DNA of 64,000 nucleotides from Desmonostoc muscorum LEGE 12446 (GCF_015207005.2 NZ_JADEXS020000002.1:62001-126000), one strand, 5' to 3'. Counted from the stretch's first letter, positions 36,003-45,610 are shown. Translations and numbers: made by a program. The notes: a model not told the origin generated them from the letters alone.

Positions 36003-38679
36003 TCTTGTCCACAAGTTCCATTGGTTCAATTGGCTTGGCAATAAAAAGTTGAAACCCTGCTTTTAAAATACGTTGCTCATTTTTGGCTTCAGCAAAAGCA
36101 GTGAGAGCGATCGCTGGAATTTGTCCCCCTTGCTTTATAGTGCGGGAGCGAATCTGACGAATCAAGGTAAAGCCATCCTCATCTGGCATACTGATATCAC
36201 TAATCAGTAGAGCGGGCGATTGCTGTTCTAAAAGTGCCAACGCTTCTTTTACTGATGCTGCCACTAATACATCTGCCCCGGCGCTTTGGAGAACAGTCTG
36301 CATTAACATCCGAGCATCTGCATCGTCATCTACAACCAGAATGCACAAGTTCTGCAATTGGGCAATTTCCTTATTCCCATACAGCAATTCTCCTACTACT
36401 AGTTCATCATTACTCAACTGCTTTGTCATTGTTACGATAGGTAGCCTCACCGTGAATGTCGAACCCTTGCCGAATCCCGCACTGGCTGCTGTGATCTTGC
36501 CATTGTGGAGTTCTACAATTGTCAGAGCGATCGCAAGTCCTAACCCTAATCCACCAGCAGAACGAGTAGTTGAAGCGTCACGCTGACTAAACCGTTCAAA
36601 GACGAATGGTAGAAATTCTGCTTCTATGCCCCTCCCTCGATCAATAACAGTAATCTGAGCCTGAGACTCAACTTGTTCCAACCTCACCTCTACACTTTCA
36701 TTCTTGGAACTAAACTTGATTGCATTTGAAAGCAAATTCCAAACCACTTGTTGTAAACGAATGGCATCACCTAAAACCTTGGACACACCAGTATCAAGAT
36801 GTAACTTAATTTGAATGCCCTTTGTTTCGGCTGACAATCGAATAGTATCTGCTGCTGACCGAATTACACTTGCTAGGTCAACAGGTTCGATTTCCAAATT
36901 CATCTCGCCCTTCTGCATCCTAGCCAGATCCAACAAATCGTCAATTAAGCGAACTTGTAGACGGGCATTCCGTTCAATCGTTTCCAGTCCCTCAATTTTC
37001 AGTGCTTCATCCATCTCATGTTCAGTTAGCAATAGTTGCGCCCAACCGTGGAGATTATGCATGGGAGTGCGTAACTCATGAGACAAGACAGCGACGAATT
37101 CATCCTTGACTCGATTTATTTCTGCCAGTTCCTCAGTCTTTTGTCTCAGTTCTTCCTCTACACGCTTTTGTTCAGTGATATCAATGCCGATTAAAAATGC
37201 GGCTTTGTTCTGGTCATATTTTTGAGCCACAATTAAATAACTACGATCTGCGCTTATGGATTTCAACTCATATAATGCTTCAGATTGATCTCCAGCAAAG
37301 AAATTTTGCACGAACTCACGAAACCCATTACCACTAGCTAAAAAACCAATATCCTGACCAACAAAAGCTTCGGGAGACAAATCAAAACTATCAGCTAAGT
37401 GCTTGTTGACACCTAGATAGCACAAATCGGAACTGACCCAAGATACAATTCCAGGTACAGCCTCCAGTACAGTCTGTAACTGATCTCTAGCCGCTTGCAG
37501 TTTTTTTTCTGCCTGGTTGCGCTGGGTAATATCTAGAAATATACTTACACACCCCCGCACTTTTCCATCTTCATCAAATAAAGGGGCAGCATACTGCGAT
37601 AGGTTAATTCTCACACCATCATCACGAACCACCTCAATTTCCGAATCCAGTATTTCCACCCCATGAGTGGTAGCATATTGCATAGCCAGTTCTTCTGGAG
37701 CTAATTCTCTGCCTGACTGATAAACTTTAAAGTTAGTTGGACGTTCATCATTGGGAGCGCTGAGAGAGGCATTTGCGTCAACAGGTATGCCCAGCAGTTT
37801 GGCAAGAGCCGGATTAGCTCGAATAGTTCGGCATTCTGGATCTTCTGCAATGCCAATGCCAGTTGGAATCACCTCTAACAAAGTTTGTAGTTCTTTAACT
37901 CGTCGATTTAAAGCTTGGTTTAACTTGATAATTTTTGCTTCTGCTTGTTTGCGGTTCGTGACGTTTTGGAAGATTGCCAAGCCCGTCAGAATTTTGCTAT
38001 TTTCATCTTTGACTGGAAAAGTTTGTATTAGATAAACTTGATTGTTATAAGGAATTTCAATACACATTGGAGTACCCTGTAAGGTACTACGGTAAGCTGG
38101 TTCTATCAGTTCGTAAGTCTCAGGGAGAACAGTTTCGTGCAGCGTTTTACCTTGGAACTCTTCTTTTGGTAAACCAAAGATTTGCAGTTCTGTACCCTCA
38201 GCACCCATAAAGCGCATATCTCGATCAAAGAGAAAAACTACTCCATTGGGTAGATTTTGGGTTAATGTTCGGTATAGTTCTTCACCTTGACGAAGTGAAC
38301 GCTGACTCTGTAATAAATCTTTTAGATTGATTTGGGCTTCTGTTTTATCAGTATCTGACTGCTGTTTACATGACTGGAAGTTAGCAGTTAGCGCACTGAT
38401 TAATAGACCCTCGATAACAAATAATACAAATTCTAGACTATCGAGAGTAGAAGATGGATTTGTAAAAAAGTAATGACTAGCTAAAGCAGCCAAAAACACT
38501 GATGTCAATCCTGAAATGATGCTACCGTACCAAGTACTTATAGAGATAGCAATCAGCCACAAGCTGAAAGAACTTGTGATTCCAGTTAGATGCTCTAGTC
38601 CCAACTTGACTAGCAAGGTTACTCCCACGCTGAAAAATGCAGTTCTGTAAGGCAGGTATTTTTGTTTGATCAACAACAT
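35980..38679 (-). CDS. Hybrid sensor histidine kinase (DUF4118-PAS-HisKA-HATPase-REC)
   Basis: 899 residues. An N-terminal group of about four membrane spans (residues 10-110) contains the KdpD-like DUF4118 pattern (GLTSVFLAALASHYFFTNP). Three PAS-type regions follow (about 135-250, 265-390, 395-510), then the H-box VAVLSHELRTPMHNLHGW, the N-box NLLSNAIKFSSK, DRGRGI, and GGLGLGLAI as G-boxes. The C-terminal receiver has VVDDDADARM and the acceptor Asp in LLISDISMPDEDG. It should sense a signal at the membrane or through PAS cofactors and pass phosphate to its own receiver. No dedicated partner lies next to it. Such kinases are common in cyanobacteria. Confidence 0.9.
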   Translation of the reverse strand: MLLIKQKYLPYRTAFFSVGVTLLVKLGLEHLTGITSSFSLWLIAISISTWYGSIISGLTSVFLAALASHYFFTNPSSTLDSLEFVLFVIEGLLISALTANFQSCKQQSDTDKTEAQINLKDLLQSQRSLRQGEELYRTLTQNLPNGVVFLFDRDMRFMGAEGTELQIFGLPKEEFQGKTLHETVLPETYELIEPAYRSTLQGTPMCIEIPYNNQVYLIQTFPVKDENSKILTGLAIFQNVTNRKQAEAKIIKLNQALNRRVKELQTLLEVIPTGIGIAEDPECRTIRANPALAKLLGIPVDANASLSAPNDERPTNFKVYQSGRELAPEELAMQYATTHGVEILDSEIEVVRDDGVRINLSQYAAPLFDEDGKVRGCVSIFLDITQRNQAEKKLQAARDQLQTVLEAVPGIVSWVSSDLCYLGVNKHLADSFDLSPEAFVGQDIGFLASGNGFREFVQNFFAGDQSEALYELKSISADRSYLIVAQKYDQNKAAFLIGIDITEQKRVEEELRQKTEELAEINRVKDEFVAVLSHELRTPMHNLHGWAQLLLTEHEMDEALKIEGLETIERNARLQVRLIDDLLDLARMQKGEMNLEIEPVDLASVIRSAADTIRLSAETKGIQIKLHLDTGVSKVLGDAIRLQQVVWNLLSNAIKFSSKNESVEVRLEQVESQAQITVIDRGRGIEAEFLPFVFERFSQRDASTTRSAGGLGLGLAIALTIVELHNGKITAASAGFGKGSTFTVRLPIVTMTKQLSNDELVVGELLYGNKEIAQLQNLCILVVDDDADARMLMQTVLQSAGADVLVAASVKEALALLEQQSPALLISDISMPDEDGFTLIRQIRSRTIKQGGQIPAIALTAFAEAKNEQRILKAGFQLFIAKPIEPMELVDKIIEVLKT

Positions 38680-39108
38680 AGAGATGGGAGCAACGCTCCA
38701 GAGTGAGACCGGATAAAAAACGAGCGATGTCTACGGCAGGCCACGCCTACGCTAAAAACTATTTTCAGTGTAATAAGACTTTAGTATATTTGGATACGTA
38801 TTAATGCGTAGTGAAGTCATATGGTGACATGCGCGAAAATTTGTAATGAGAAGAATTAAAGTAGGATTTCCGAGTAGCAATAAATTTAACATTGGGGATG
38901 TTTACCTTAATCGAAAAATATATATGTGCAACTCCAGATTTAACTAAATCATCTGAATGTTAAAAAACTTTCAATATATTGATTGCTGATGATGCCGAAT
39001 GGATATGGAAACATATTCATCAAACCAGAAGGAGTGTTGTTTTTTGGAGAAGCAAAACCAACAGCTATCGCTGCATTGAGTGGATCAATTAATGGAATTA
39101 GCGAAGCA
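38680..39108. other. Gap with a likely ISKra4 transposase relic
   Basis: No complete gene is visible. A dispersed repeat sits at about 38727-38757. At about 38974-39011 one frame reads LIADDAEWIWKHI, almost the same as LLVADGAEWIWKHI around the second catalytic Asp of the two complete ISKra4 copies, though the DNA is clearly diverged. This is probably a worn fragment of a related element. It lies where the helicase gene's upstream frame is open, so an ATG at 38983 is probably not its true start. Confidence 0.5.
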
Positions 39109-40485
39109 ATGATGATCCAAACACTTCCTACTTTCGCTGCAACAGGTTCTTTTCCATTTCAACTCACCCAGCAGCAGCAAAAAGCTTTAGATGCAATATG
39201 GACATTTATACAGCCAACCGTGATGGCTGCTTTATTTCTACTGGTTGGCTATGCCGGAACCGGCAAGTCAACTATTGTATTCCAACTAGTTAAAGTTCTT
39301 GTTGCCACAGGTAAGCGAGTTGTACTGACTGCACCCACTAATAAAGCTGTAGGTGTGCTGCAACGTATGGCGGCAGAAAATGGCGTAACTGGGGTAGAAT
39401 TCTTCACCATTCACCAGTTGTTAGGACTGGGTATGGTAACTAGAGGTAAAGAGAAAGTACTTGACCAAACTGGGCCTTCTTACATCAATCTATTTGATGT
39501 TGTCTTTATTGATGAATGTTCCATGATTGGCAAACAACTCTGGCACTGGATTGAGGATGTTGCTAACCAATCATCCACCTGGACAAAAATCAAAATTATT
39601 CTCATGGGCGACCCAGCACAGTTAAATCCAGTTAATGAAGGAAAATCCCCTAGTTTTCAAGTGCCAGATAAAGCAGTATTGACTCAAGTTGTGCGTCAAG
39701 GAACTGGTAGTCCCTTATTAGAGTTTGTCACTGCTTCTCGCTATGCAGTTACCAAGAGCAAGTTTCCTTTTGAGCCTTATGCCAAATATCTGCCTGATAA
39801 AAGTAATGGGGCGCTGATGGTTAAACGTCAAACTTTGCTGCGTTATGCTTGCAAAAAGATGAAGAGAGAATTTGCTCAAAACCCAGATTGTTTCCGAATT
39901 TTATCCTGGACTAATACTCAGGTTGACTTTTACAATCAGCAGATTCGCACACATTTATATGGTGAAAATCTCAATCGCTTTATTCCTGGAGAGAGATTAA
40001 TCACCAGAGATCCTGTGATGGCTCCTGATGGTAAAACTACGATTCTTTCTACATCTACAGAGTTTACTGTTTTAGATGTTTTTGGGGATCGTTATAACAA
40101 CTATGATACTTGGAGGTTAAAGGTAGAGACAGATGAAGGGATTGTGCGTCAAATCTATGTTCTGCATGAAGATGAGCAAAAACAATTTGATCAAGAAACC
40201 AAACGCTTACTCAAAAGTGCCAAGCGTAATCCCTTTCTGTGGAAGCAGTACTACAAACATTCAGAGCAGTTTGCCAACATCAGAAACTGCTTTGCATTAA
40301 CTGTTCACAATAGCCAAGGTAGCACTTTCTTAGAAGCGGGTATTGATGGTAAAGATTTGAGTAAGCGACTTTATCCAGAACGAGGAGATGACAGTAAGGC
40401 AGTACTGGCCAAGATTAGAGAGTTTAATCGTTTGTACTATGTTTCTAGCTCACGGGCTAGACAACGGATATTAGTTATCCGGTGA
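39109..40485 (+). CDS. SF1B (RecD2/Dda-like) DNA helicase
   Basis: I prefer ATG 39109 (MMIQTLPTF, 458 residues) since the open frame upstream to 38983 is read through an insertion relic. It starts with a Q-motif-like FQLTQQQQKALDAI, then Walker A GYAGTGKST (residues 47-55), LTAPTNKAVGVLQRM (motif Ia), VVFIDECSMI with DE at 135-136 (motif II), ILMGDPAQLNPV (motif III), ALTVHNSQGSTF (motif V) and YVSSSRARQRILVI (motif VI). Such 5'-3' helicases act in replication restart, recombination or transfer. It heads the block with clamp and loader genes, so a replication role for the plasmid is reasonable. Confidence 0.85.
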   Translation: MMIQTLPTFAATGSFPFQLTQQQQKALDAIWTFIQPTVMAALFLLVGYAGTGKSTIVFQLVKVLVATGKRVVLTAPTNKAVGVLQRMAAENGVTGVEFFTIHQLLGLGMVTRGKEKVLDQTGPSYINLFDVVFIDECSMIGKQLWHWIEDVANQSSTWTKIKIILMGDPAQLNPVNEGKSPSFQVPDKAVLTQVVRQGTGSPLLEFVTASRYAVTKSKFPFEPYAKYLPDKSNGALMVKRQTLLRYACKKMKREFAQNPDCFRILSWTNTQVDFYNQQIRTHLYGENLNRFIPGERLITRDPVMAPDGKTTILSTSTEFTVLDVFGDRYNNYDTWRLKVETDEGIVRQIYVLHEDEQKQFDQETKRLLKSAKRNPFLWKQYYKHSEQFANIRNCFALTVHNSQGSTFLEAGIDGKDLSKRLYPERGDDSKAVLAKIREFNRLYYVSSSRARQRILVIR

Positions 40486-40977
40486 TAATTGTGTATAGCA
40501 ATCTCGACACACAATTGCGATTAATCATTCGTGAACAATGAGAACCCCGATTTATCTAATAAATCGGGGTTCTGTGCCTTGTAATTTTCACAAATAAAAT
40601 AAGCTAATGAAAATTTAAGTTGCATGAAAGCAGGGCTTCAGCCCTTACTAAAAGCGAATAAATCTGGAAAAAAAACGACGATTAGCTTATGATTGCTAGA
40701 TTATGAAATAGATAATGTCTTATGAAACGTTTGCTCACTTTAAGAACTGCTTACTAACTATAGAAAGACTGTCTTTTTTTTACAATATTTCTGCGAATAA
40801 TCTGATCTTAGCAGCTTTTTAGTTTCATATTGATTTTAACATACAATCAACTTTATCTATATTTAGTAACCATTTAAATGATTTGCGTGAATAAAGTTAT
40901 AGCCAAACTTAGTGGCGAAAAGGTAAAGCTGACGCTTTATTTTACTGAGGTAAAAAACATTATTATTCCTAGTAAAT
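40486..40977. other. Intergenic region after the helicase gene
   Basis: No gene is seen. Two hairpins are present: a 15-bp perfect stem (40541-40573) and an AGGGCT-TC-AGCCCT hairpin (40632-40645). The rest is AT-rich and probably contains the promoter for the genes from 40978 onward. Confidence 0.5.
40541..40573. terminator. 15-bp perfect hairpin downstream of the helicase gene
   Basis: AGAACCCCGATTTAT and its exact complement ATAAATCGGGGTTCT are separated by the loop CTA. It lies 55 bp after the helicase stop and is very stable, but no T-run follows. It may end transcription or be one of the dispersed palindromes of Nostoc; similar GAACCCC-GGGGTTC words are common there. Confidence 0.45.
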
Positions 40978-42054
40978 GTGGTACAATCAGTGATTACAAA
41001 TTCAAGCGAAACCTTTCTAAAAGACGCTGTTGTTGAAAGATATAACATCTCTAAGTTGAATAAAACTCGCATCCGTTTCAAGATTCAGTTAAAGAAGACA
41101 ACCAAGAGTAATGCTCCCAAATGGACAGATGTTCTCAAATATTCTCAAGATGAACAAGAATCTGACTTAGTGAAGGTTACAACCTCAGAAGTTGGTTTAA
41201 AGGGCATCAAAGTTTTCAAAGCTTTAGACGAAGCAGCAAACCAATTAAGGCAAGAAATTGCTTCAGTCCAAGAATGGATGAATTATGACAATGGTGATTG
41301 GATTTGTTCTATAGACTTAGCGCCCTTGGTCTGGAATCAACTAATCGGAATTCGAGATAATATCGCACCTGTTTTACGCACTCAACTGAAAGAAGAGTAT
41401 GAAAAGGGGTACACAGACTATCAAGAACGTATTGACAAATTTCTCTCACTCAATGCTTGGCAGTTATCTATAGAACAACAACAAGAAGTTAAGCAGAACT
41501 TAGCCAAAGCTTTTCCCTGTTTAGAGGAACTAGAGGACTATTTACAAGTAGTAATTGGTCGTCCTGTTATTATTCCCGCCATCAGTGAACAATTGTCAGA
41601 GAAACAAGCTGAATGCTTAGAGCAAATAACTCGGTTTATCGAACAGTATGACAGAAATTTAGAACAAACACTGAGGGAATCAGCGATCGCAGGAGGTGAA
41701 CAACTAGCAGCCCAGTTGCTCGAAGATTTGAGCAATTGGGAACCAGGACGCAAGCCAGTCAACTTCAAGAAAAAGATGGAACGCCATTTCAAAAAAGTCC
41801 AAATGCTTTTGGCTAACGCCAGTTTTGAAGCTGGTAGCAGCCTTGGACAAATGATGGCTCATCTAGAAAATGTTCTCGAAAACGCTTCTGTGGATGCCAA
41901 AAAGCTCGATTCACAAGGGCGTTCTCAGTTACAGGAAAAAATGGATGAAATTTGCTCCAAGCTTCTGGATGAACAACGCCATCTTCAACGATTAGCAAGT
42001 GATGAAGGCATGGGATTAACCAGAGCTACAGCGATGTCTCTCAAACTTCGTTAG
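40978..42054 (+). CDS. Helical protein of unknown function, 358 aa
   Basis: The start is GTG 40978 (VVQSVITNSSETFL); no ATG lies nearby upstream. The protein is mostly alpha-helical, soluble and rich in Gln/Glu, with coiled-coil potential (about residues 190-250 and 280-345). No catalytic motif is evident. It precedes the DUF1257-DUF2997-AAA cluster by 240 bp. Large helical proteins next to MoxR/AAA genes on plasmids are sometimes DUF3150-like, but I cannot support that match. It may work with the AAA ATPase downstream; that is only a guess from position. Confidence 0.55.
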   Translation: MVQSVITNSSETFLKDAVVERYNISKLNKTRIRFKIQLKKTTKSNAPKWTDVLKYSQDEQESDLVKVTTSEVGLKGIKVFKALDEAANQLRQEIASVQEWMNYDNGDWICSIDLAPLVWNQLIGIRDNIAPVLRTQLKEEYEKGYTDYQERIDKFLSLNAWQLSIEQQQEVKQNLAKAFPCLEELEDYLQVVIGRPVIIPAISEQLSEKQAECLEQITRFIEQYDRNLEQTLRESAIAGGEQLAAQLLEDLSNWEPGRKPVNFKKKMERHFKKVQMLLANASFEAGSSLGQMMAHLENVLENASVDAKKLDSQGRSQLQEKMDEICSKLLDEQRHLQRLASDEGMGLTRATAMSLKLR

Positions 42055-42296
42055 AAAAAACAATCGAGAACGTGTCTGTATCGTCGTTGATCGAAAACGA
42101 GGTGTGAGGGAGCCACTGCGGTGGACGGGTTTCCACAGCAGTAAGCAAGTGGCGTTGTAGAGGAAGACAATACGCCTACACTTCCCAAGCTTGCTACGGA
42201 ACTAAGAGGGGAAGTGATAGGTAGGAACTTTTTGCTTCCTTGTCTATCACCACTGTTCCCATTAATTTACCAGTCCACAGTATTTAGAGGTAGGAA

Positions 42297-42743
42297 ATGT
42301 CACATTTTTCAACTGTCACCACAAAACTAACTAACCGTGAATGTTTAGTACAAGCTCTACAAGATTTGCAGCTTACTGTCCAAGTTTATGAAAAACCACA
42401 ATCGCTGAGAGGTTATTACGACGACTCCCAGGGGAAAAGCGCTGAGATTGTTGTCCCTGGTCGTAGTTTAAGTGTCCGTGCAGATATCGGGTTTATGTGG
42501 GATCAAGAGGCAGGGGTGTATCAACTCATCCATGATGCCTATGAAACTGTACCCCGACTAGGAGAAGACTTCTTTTCGCACACCTTAATACAAGCCTACG
42601 GACAGAAGATGGTTCGCGCTAAAGCAGCCCAGTTACAAGAACATCTGGGAGAATGCACCATCACAGAAGAAACCAACGGTCAGGTACATACCCTGCGTCT
42701 TGCATTTTCAGCACACCAGCAAACTCAACAAATACGGAGGTAA
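42297..42743 (+). CDS. DUF1257 protein (Ycf35 family)
   Basis: 148 residues. It starts MSHFSTVTTKLTNRECLVQA, the family signature, followed by LRGYYDDSQGKSAEIVVPG and DIGFMWDQEAGVYQLIHDAYE, which agree with DUF1257/Ycf35 proteins of cyanobacteria and algal plastids. Their biochemical role is unknown. It is followed after 3 bp by a DUF2997 gene and then by an AAA ATPase gene, a set that recurs in cyanobacteria. The short overlap-like spacing points to one operon. Confidence 0.9.
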   Translation: MSHFSTVTTKLTNRECLVQALQDLQLTVQVYEKPQSLRGYYDDSQGKSAEIVVPGRSLSVRADIGFMWDQEAGVYQLIHDAYETVPRLGEDFFSHTLIQAYGQKMVRAKAAQLQEHLGECTITEETNGQVHTLRLAFSAHQQTQQIRR

Positions 42744-42746
42744 CTT

Positions 42747-42953
42747 ATGGAACGGGCAATCTTGATACATTTTGACACTGCTACAGGCGAAGTGAAAATA
42801 GAAGCCGAGGGATTTGAGGGTTTGTCGTGTCTAGAAGCAACCCAACCCTTTGAGGAAGCTTTGGGTGTGGTGCAGGGCGATCGCATTTACAAACCAGAAT
42901 CTCAGCAACAGCTTCGTAGCATCATTACTCATCAACAACGACTGTACCAATAA
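42747..42953 (+). CDS. DUF2997 protein
   Basis: 68 residues beginning MERAILIHFDTATGEVKIEA and containing GFEGLSCLEATQPFEEALG, the typical DUF2997 form (a small beta-beta-helix protein). A strong GGAGG site lies 5-10 bases upstream. The family occurs almost always next to DUF1257 in cyanobacteria, often near an AAA ATPase. Function unknown; a small partner or substrate of the AAA protein is a reasonable guess. Confidence 0.85.
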   Translation: MERAILIHFDTATGEVKIEAEGFEGLSCLEATQPFEEALGVVQGDRIYKPESQQQLRSIITHQQRLYQ

Positions 42954-43083
42954 ATGATGACAAGAGAGACAAGGGAGAGATATCTTCAATAACTCCTCCT
43001 TATCCCTCACCTAAACGTGCCATTCCACCAATAAACATTTGATGGGGGGATTTTGCTCGTCCCCCCGCACAATTAATTTTTCT

Positions 43084-43341
43084 ATGAGCGAACTACCTGA
43101 AGATTATCCGATGCTCCATATTTACCCCTCAAAAGGAGCGCGGCAACCAGTAATTCTCAAAGGAAACGCGGAAGGACTGTGCGCGCTACTCAATGCCCTA
43201 ATTTCCGCGATTGCTCATCCAAATTCTTCTGGAGTTGCTGAAGTGTTTAACGGCGATGCCGAAGTTTACGAAGTAGTCGTGCATCTTGTTACCACTCACG
43301 AAAAACTTTCTCCCGTACCCGATCAAAATTCGCAACAATGA
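43084..43341 (+). CDS. Small protein of the DUF1257-AAA cluster, 85 aa
   Basis: I chose ATG 43084 (MSELPEDYPMLHIYPSKG) over the in-frame start at 43039, since upstream codons look non-coding. It is a compact protein: a beta strand, VILKGNAEGLCALLNALISAIAH as a helix, then EVYEVVVHLV. No named family is recognised. Its stop overlaps the start of the AAA ATPase gene (ATGA), so both are coupled. It may be a regulator or partner of that ATPase. Confidence 0.6.
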   Translation: MSELPEDYPMLHIYPSKGARQPVILKGNAEGLCALLNALISAIAHPNSSGVAEVFNGDAEVYEVVVHLVTTHEKLSPVPDQNSQQ

Positions 43342-44954
43342 AACTATCAAACTTGATTACCACCATTGATTCTCAAATACCCATCGTGGCAATAGATGTT
43401 CTGTCCCCCGAAGAAGCCACTATCATTCAGTGGTTAACTACTGAAGTGATGGACAAACTTAACAGTCCTGTATACTTCTGGAATTTGGGAGTTTCCGGCT
43501 TGGAGCAATGTCTGATTGCTGACGACGGTGGACTGGTATTCAAATCAGTCGAGACGTATAAAAAGCCTCATAACATAGACCCTTTAATATATGTGTTCGA
43601 GTACATCAATAATTTTGGTAGTAATGGAGTTTTTATCCTGGGAGATGTTCACCCTTTTGTGGGTAAAAACTCCCTGCAATTGAGTTGGGAAATCCTCACT
43701 AGAGTAAAAAACTTGTACCATCGCCTCAAACCGACTGAAAAGCGAATTGTGTTTTTAGGTCAAAACATTCAACTGCACGAATCCCTGCTGAGACTAATTC
43801 CTTGCTGTGAAGTTCCTTTGCCCAGCATTGAGCAAATTCAAGACCACTTAGAATCATATTTACTATACTTGCAAGAATCTGCCAGTGAGCAAGAGGTAAC
43901 TTTTACCGTATCTCTCACCATTGAAGATAAAGAAACCTTGGCAAGAGCAGCTTTAGGGCTAACCTTGGAGGAAATTAGCGACTTTCTCCGGCTCACTGTT
44001 AAGGAGCGATTAACTTCTAAAGGTATAGTAATTGATACTACGGTCATCCCTTTGGTTGTCGAATACAAAACCCGCCTACTGTCTCAGATGGGTATTGAAT
44101 TGGGTAAATTGGCGACCATACCCTTTGGTGGTTTGGATTTATTGCGGGATTGGTTGCAACGCCGCAGCCGATTATTTTCTCAAGAAGCGCGATCGCTAAA
44201 TCTACCTCAGCCTAAAGGTGTGTTACTGGCAGGGCCACCAGGGACGGGTAAATCGATAGTGGCGAAAAACATTGCAACCATACTCAATCTTCCACTGCTG
44301 CAATTAGACATTGCCTCAATGCTTGGTAGTTTGGTGGGAGAATCTGAGGGCAATGTCCGCCGCGCACTCAAGACTGCTGAAGCGATCGCACCCTGTATCT
44401 TGTGGATTGATGAGGTCGAGAAAGCACTTTCAGCTAATGGCGATACCTCTGGAGTCTCACAAAGGATTCTGGGAAATATCCTCACTTTCATGTCTGAATG
44501 TACGGCGGGGGTGTTTGTGGTGGCAACTTGTAATGACCCAACAGCGCTGCCTATTGAGTTCAAGAGGAAAGGGCGGTTTGATGAGAATTTCTTCGTTGAC
44601 CTGCCTACTGAGTTGGAACGTTGCCAGATTCTCAAGATTCACTTAGAACGCTTTGGTATAGAAGTTCCGCAGGAATATTTAGAGGCGATCGCTGCTAGCA
44701 CCGACAAGTTTAGTGGTGCTGAGTTGGAAACCCTGGCATCAGAAGCAGCACTCCTGGCTTTCGATGAGGGAAGACCTCAGCAGGTTACACTGGCTGATTT
44801 AGAAAATTGCCAACAAAACATCACCCCTTTAGCTGTTCAAGATGCTGCTGCTGTTGAGCGGATGCAGTCTTGGTCAAAGATTGCGCGACCAGCTTCCAGT
44901 CCTGTGCAGGTGTCTAAGAAAGGTCTTCGTACTTCTAGATTCCGTACTAATTAG
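43338..44954 (+). CDS. AAA+ ATPase, Ycf46-like
   Basis: 538 residues. The N-terminal 250 residues are a family-specific region (KLSNLITTIDSQIPIVAIDVLSPEE) as in Ycf46-like proteins. The AAA+ core has Walker A GPPGTGKS at 299-306, Walker B CILWIDEVEK with D358-E359, sensor 1 VVATCNDPTALP, and arginine-finger region FKRKGRFDENFFVDLP, the FtsH-like class of AAA. The C-terminal lid ends with SGAELETLASEAALLAF. It is a soluble remodelling ATPase with unknown substrate. It closes the DUF1257-DUF2997-small protein operon by a 4-bp overlap. The C-terminal 40 residues are basic and variable. Confidence 0.88.
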   Translation: MKLSNLITTIDSQIPIVAIDVLSPEEATIIQWLTTEVMDKLNSPVYFWNLGVSGLEQCLIADDGGLVFKSVETYKKPHNIDPLIYVFEYINNFGSNGVFILGDVHPFVGKNSLQLSWEILTRVKNLYHRLKPTEKRIVFLGQNIQLHESLLRLIPCCEVPLPSIEQIQDHLESYLLYLQESASEQEVTFTVSLTIEDKETLARAALGLTLEEISDFLRLTVKERLTSKGIVIDTTVIPLVVEYKTRLLSQMGIELGKLATIPFGGLDLLRDWLQRRSRLFSQEARSLNLPQPKGVLLAGPPGTGKSIVAKNIATILNLPLLQLDIASMLGSLVGESEGNVRRALKTAEAIAPCILWIDEVEKALSANGDTSGVSQRILGNILTFMSECTAGVFVVATCNDPTALPIEFKRKGRFDENFFVDLPTELERCQILKIHLERFGIEVPQEYLEAIAASTDKFSGAELETLASEAALLAFDEGRPQQVTLADLENCQQNITPLAVQDAAAVERMQSWSKIARPASSPVQVSKKGLRTSRFRTN

Positions 44955-44988
44955 GTATTCCCAAATTAGTAATGATTTGAAGCTTTTG

Positions 44989-45023
44989 TCAAATGAACAT
45001 CTGTTGTTGAGATGTTCATTTGA
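44989..45023. terminator. 14-bp perfect hairpin between AAA and WGR genes
   Basis: TCAAATGAACATCT and its exact complement AGATGTTCATTTGA are separated by seven bases, 35 bp after the AAA stop and 36 bp before the WGR start. It lacks a T-run. It could end the AAA transcript in part or be a binding site for a regulator of the WGR-clamp genes. Confidence 0.5.
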
Positions 45024-45058
45024 TATGGCAATACGTTACTCTAAATTATGTCAAAAAT

Positions 45059-45610
45059 ATGGAAGTTTACTTAATATTTGTAGATGCGGCTCAGAACAGT
45101 AACAAATTCTGGAGTGCAAAAGTTGAGCAAAGCAATCTAACTGTTGAGTGGGGTAGGGTAGGCTACAAATCTCAGCAAAAAGTTCACTCTTTCGGTAATA
45201 CTCAACAAGCAGTTTCTAAATTCCACAATCTCGTGGCTGAGAAGAAAATGAAAGGCTACCGAGAAAGCCAACCTCAAATTGATAGTACTTCTGATTCTCT
45301 AGAAATCAAAAGAGCTATCCAATTACTGGAAATTTTGCGCCCTTATGTAGCAGAAAGACAATTTGCCAATAGAAATTATCTAGAGACATTAAACCAATAT
45401 TTAAAAATCGTTCCTACACCTTTAGGAATGAAAATAGACCCATCTCGAATATACCGCGATGTAGCAGATATTGAGCATCAACTATCACTGCTGAACTCTT
45501 TGTTGGAAACTGATTCTGTGCTGGGTGATAACACTACAGAAGAATCTGTTAATAACAGCAAAGTTATTAGTTTAAAAAGCATTGGAAAGAACTTTTGGAG
45601 GCATTTGTAG
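45059..45610 (+). CDS. WGR-domain protein
   Basis: I chose ATG 45059 (MEVYLIFVDAAQNSNKFW). The first 75 residues form a WGR domain: YLIFVDAAQNSNKFWSAKVEQSNLTVEWGRVGYKSQQ with W31-G-R33, and a later HNLVAEKKMKGY. WGR domains bind DNA ends or nicked DNA, as in PARPs. The C-terminal half (about 80-184) is helical, with PYVAERQFANRNYLETLNQYLKIVPTPLGMKID, and resembles the tail found with bacterial WGR proteins. It is 200 bp ahead of the sliding-clamp gene, so a link to replication or repair of the plasmid is plausible but unproven. Confidence 0.8.
   Translation: MEVYLIFVDAAQNSNKFWSAKVEQSNLTVEWGRVGYKSQQKVHSFGNTQQAVSKFHNLVAEKKMKGYRESQPQIDSTSDSLEIKRAIQLLEILRPYVAERQFANRNYLETLNQYLKIVPTPLGMKIDPSRIYRDVADIEHQLSLLNSLLETDSVLGDNTTEESVNNSKVISLKSIGKNFWRHL

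Noticed and set aside
38983..39108. Upstream ATG of the helicase gene at 38983
   Set aside because: The extra 42 residues are read from DNA that resembles an ISKra4 relic in a different frame, and the helicase-like sequence begins after Met at 39109.
40541..40645. Hairpins after the helicase gene as a replication origin
   Set aside because: They match common dispersed palindromes, with no iterons, no AT-rich box pattern and no initiator gene nearby.
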